Assembly (NCBI GenBank): GCA_013297575.1
Contig: JAAFHO010000069.1
Span: forward strand, 1 to 14,347
Length of the DNA: 14,347 nt
Reading direction: 5' to 3'
From: Chitinophagales bacterium
GTDB taxonomy: Bacteria; Bacteroidota; Bacteroidia; Chitinophagales; Saprospiraceae
The position numbers and the translations under genes are program-made. Under the pieces are notes generated by a model, which saw only the letters and a program-made list of their open reading frames with translations, had not been told where the DNA came from and ran no database searches. Shown here one piece after another: positions 13,410 through 14,347 of the stretch. Position 1 is the first letter of the stretch; the number at the start of each line of letters is the position of its first letter.

Positions 13410-14347
13410 ATGCGTTATATATCCATTTTATCCCTCCTTTTTCTGGTCGCATGCGGCCAAAAAGACAAAGCGCCCATTCCAACAGCAACGACTAATTCAG
13501 ACCTAGTGCCTGTTAGTGTAGCCGCTGTAAATTTCAAAAATATTGCACTGCCCATTCATGCCAGTGGAACACTTACTTCCACTTCGGAGCAGCGGCTTTC
13601 GTTCAAAACTGGCGGTATCATCCGCAAAATTTTTGTCGATGAAGGCGACGTGGTTCGTGCTGGTCAATTATTGGCCGTGTTGGACAAAACCGAAATTGAA
13701 GCACAAGTTAACCAAGCAGAACAGGGCTTGGTGAAAGCGGAGCGCGACCTAGCCCGCGTAGAAGGATTGTACAAAGACAGCAGCGCCACCCTCGAATTGC
13801 TCCAAAATGCCACTACTGGCCGCGATGTATCCAAAGAAACGGTGCGTATTGCTAATTTTAACAAGCAATACTCCGAAATTCGGGCAGTACGCGGTGGTAC
13901 AATCATCAAAAAATTGGCGAATGAAGGTGAAATGACCGGCCCCGGTATGCCTTTATTTGTATTGTTTGAAACTGGCCAAAATGATTGGATTGTAAAAGTA
14001 GATGTGAGCGACCGCGATTGGGCGCGCCTCAACAAAGGCCAAGCAGCAGATATCCATTTTGATGCCTATCCTGAAACCACTTTTAAAGGAACAATCACCG
14101 ATCTACCTGCCTCCGCTGATCCATCTAATGGCTTGTACCCGATTGAAATAAAAGTGAGCCCACAGGGTAAACGTTTTGCGCCCGGACTTTTTGCGCAGGT
14201 GGACATTAAAGCGCAACAACAGCGTAGTTACGCAGTGGTACCCATAGAAGCCATTGTGGAAGGAAATGCCAAAACGGCTTTTGTATTTACGGTAGAATCC
14301 GATGAAACAACCGTAAAAAAAGTACCCGTAACTATTGCGTTTTTAGA
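13410..14347 (+). CDS. RND efflux periplasmic adaptor (HlyD/MFP family), 3' end cut by window
   Basis: The first 312 residues of a membrane-fusion protein that bridges an inner-membrane RND pump and the TolC-type channel encoded just upstream. The N-terminus is a lipoprotein signal ending LVAC with the lipidated Cys at 15. The lipoyl/barrel-sandwich half SFKTGGIIRKIFVDEGD is at 64-80, with VVRAGQLLAVLD following. A short alpha-hairpin covers about 95-153, the second lipoyl half SEIRAVRGGTIIKKL about 155-169, and a beta-barrel domain 190-265 (VKVDVSDRDWARLNKGQAADI). The membrane-proximal domain then begins (VVPIEAIVEG, 277-286). The reading frame is open to the last base, so the gene continues past the edge. 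An RND permease gene is expected next, by analogy with TolC-adaptor-pump operons. Confidence 0.92.
   Translation, partial: MRYISILSLLFLVACGQKDKAPIPTATTNSDLVPVSVAAVNFKNIALPIHASGTLTSTSEQRLSFKTGGIIRKIFVDEGDVVRAGQLLAVLDKTEIEAQVNQAEQGLVKAERDLARVEGLYKDSSATLELLQNATTGRDVSKETVRIANFNKQYSEIRAVRGGTIIKKLANEGEMTGPGMPLFVLFETGQNDWIVKVDVSDRDWARLNKGQAADIHFDAYPETTFKGTITDLPASADPSNGLYPIEIKVSPQGKRFAPGLFAQVDIKAQQQRSYAVVPIEAIVEGNAKTAFVFTVESDETTVKKVPVTIAFL

Noticed and set aside
13664..14035. 123-codon minus-strand frame at the right end
   Set aside because: It lies entirely opposite the adaptor gene, whose frame is open and shows all adaptor domains.

Overview
The window reads as a chromosomal segment of a Bacteroidota bacterium, probably from the Saprospiria/Chitinophagia side of the phylum; the finer placement is inference. 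The evidence is a PorP/SprF-family protein (type IX secretion and gliding lineage), moderate-to-low GC, A-rich gene leaders without Shine-Dalgarno sequences, and several copies of the Bacteroidota -7 promoter box TAnnTTTG placed at sensible distances before genes. No rRNA, tRNA, CRISPR array, prophage or transposase gene was seen.

Layout, left to right. A leftward acidic lipoprotein (97-909) is divergent from a rightward glycerol/sugar block: galE (UDP-glucose 4-epimerase), glpD (FAD-dependent glycerol-3-phosphate dehydrogenase) and glpF (aquaglyceroporin). GlpF admits glycerol and GlpD oxidises glycerol-3-phosphate into the quinone pool; the kinase GlpK that should link them is not in the window. 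A perfect 15-bp hairpin lies between glpF and the convergent leftward pair at 4727-7251. That pair is an outer-membrane PorP/SprF protein whose stop codon overlaps the start of a 490-residue HTH-XRE/IrrE-like regulator (TAATG). Divergent from it is a stand-alone cytochrome oxidase subunit III (7538-8146), followed by a leftward pair of an MFS exporter and an SDR oxidoreductase. fabG (3-oxoacyl-ACP reductase) diverges from the MFS gene across a 37-bp gap.

Between fabG and a convergent PaiA-like GNAT acetyltransferase lies 386 bp of non-coding DNA packed with repeats. It holds a MITE-like element with short terminal inverted repeats, then a cluster of four copies of a GGTGCAGCGCACC palindrome. 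These copies are arranged as two nested inverted pairs and look like REP/BIME elements. This is the least ordinary part of the window.

The right end starts an RND-type efflux operon: a TolC-family outer-membrane channel, then a lipoprotein periplasmic adaptor cut by the window edge. The inner-membrane RND pump is expected just beyond it.

Most genes are core or housekeeping genes with confident family assignments. I did not find a clear new multigene system. The best leads are the repeat cluster, the MITE-like element, the coupled PorP/regulator pair with its degenerate IrrE site, and the MFS gene that lacks any ATG start.
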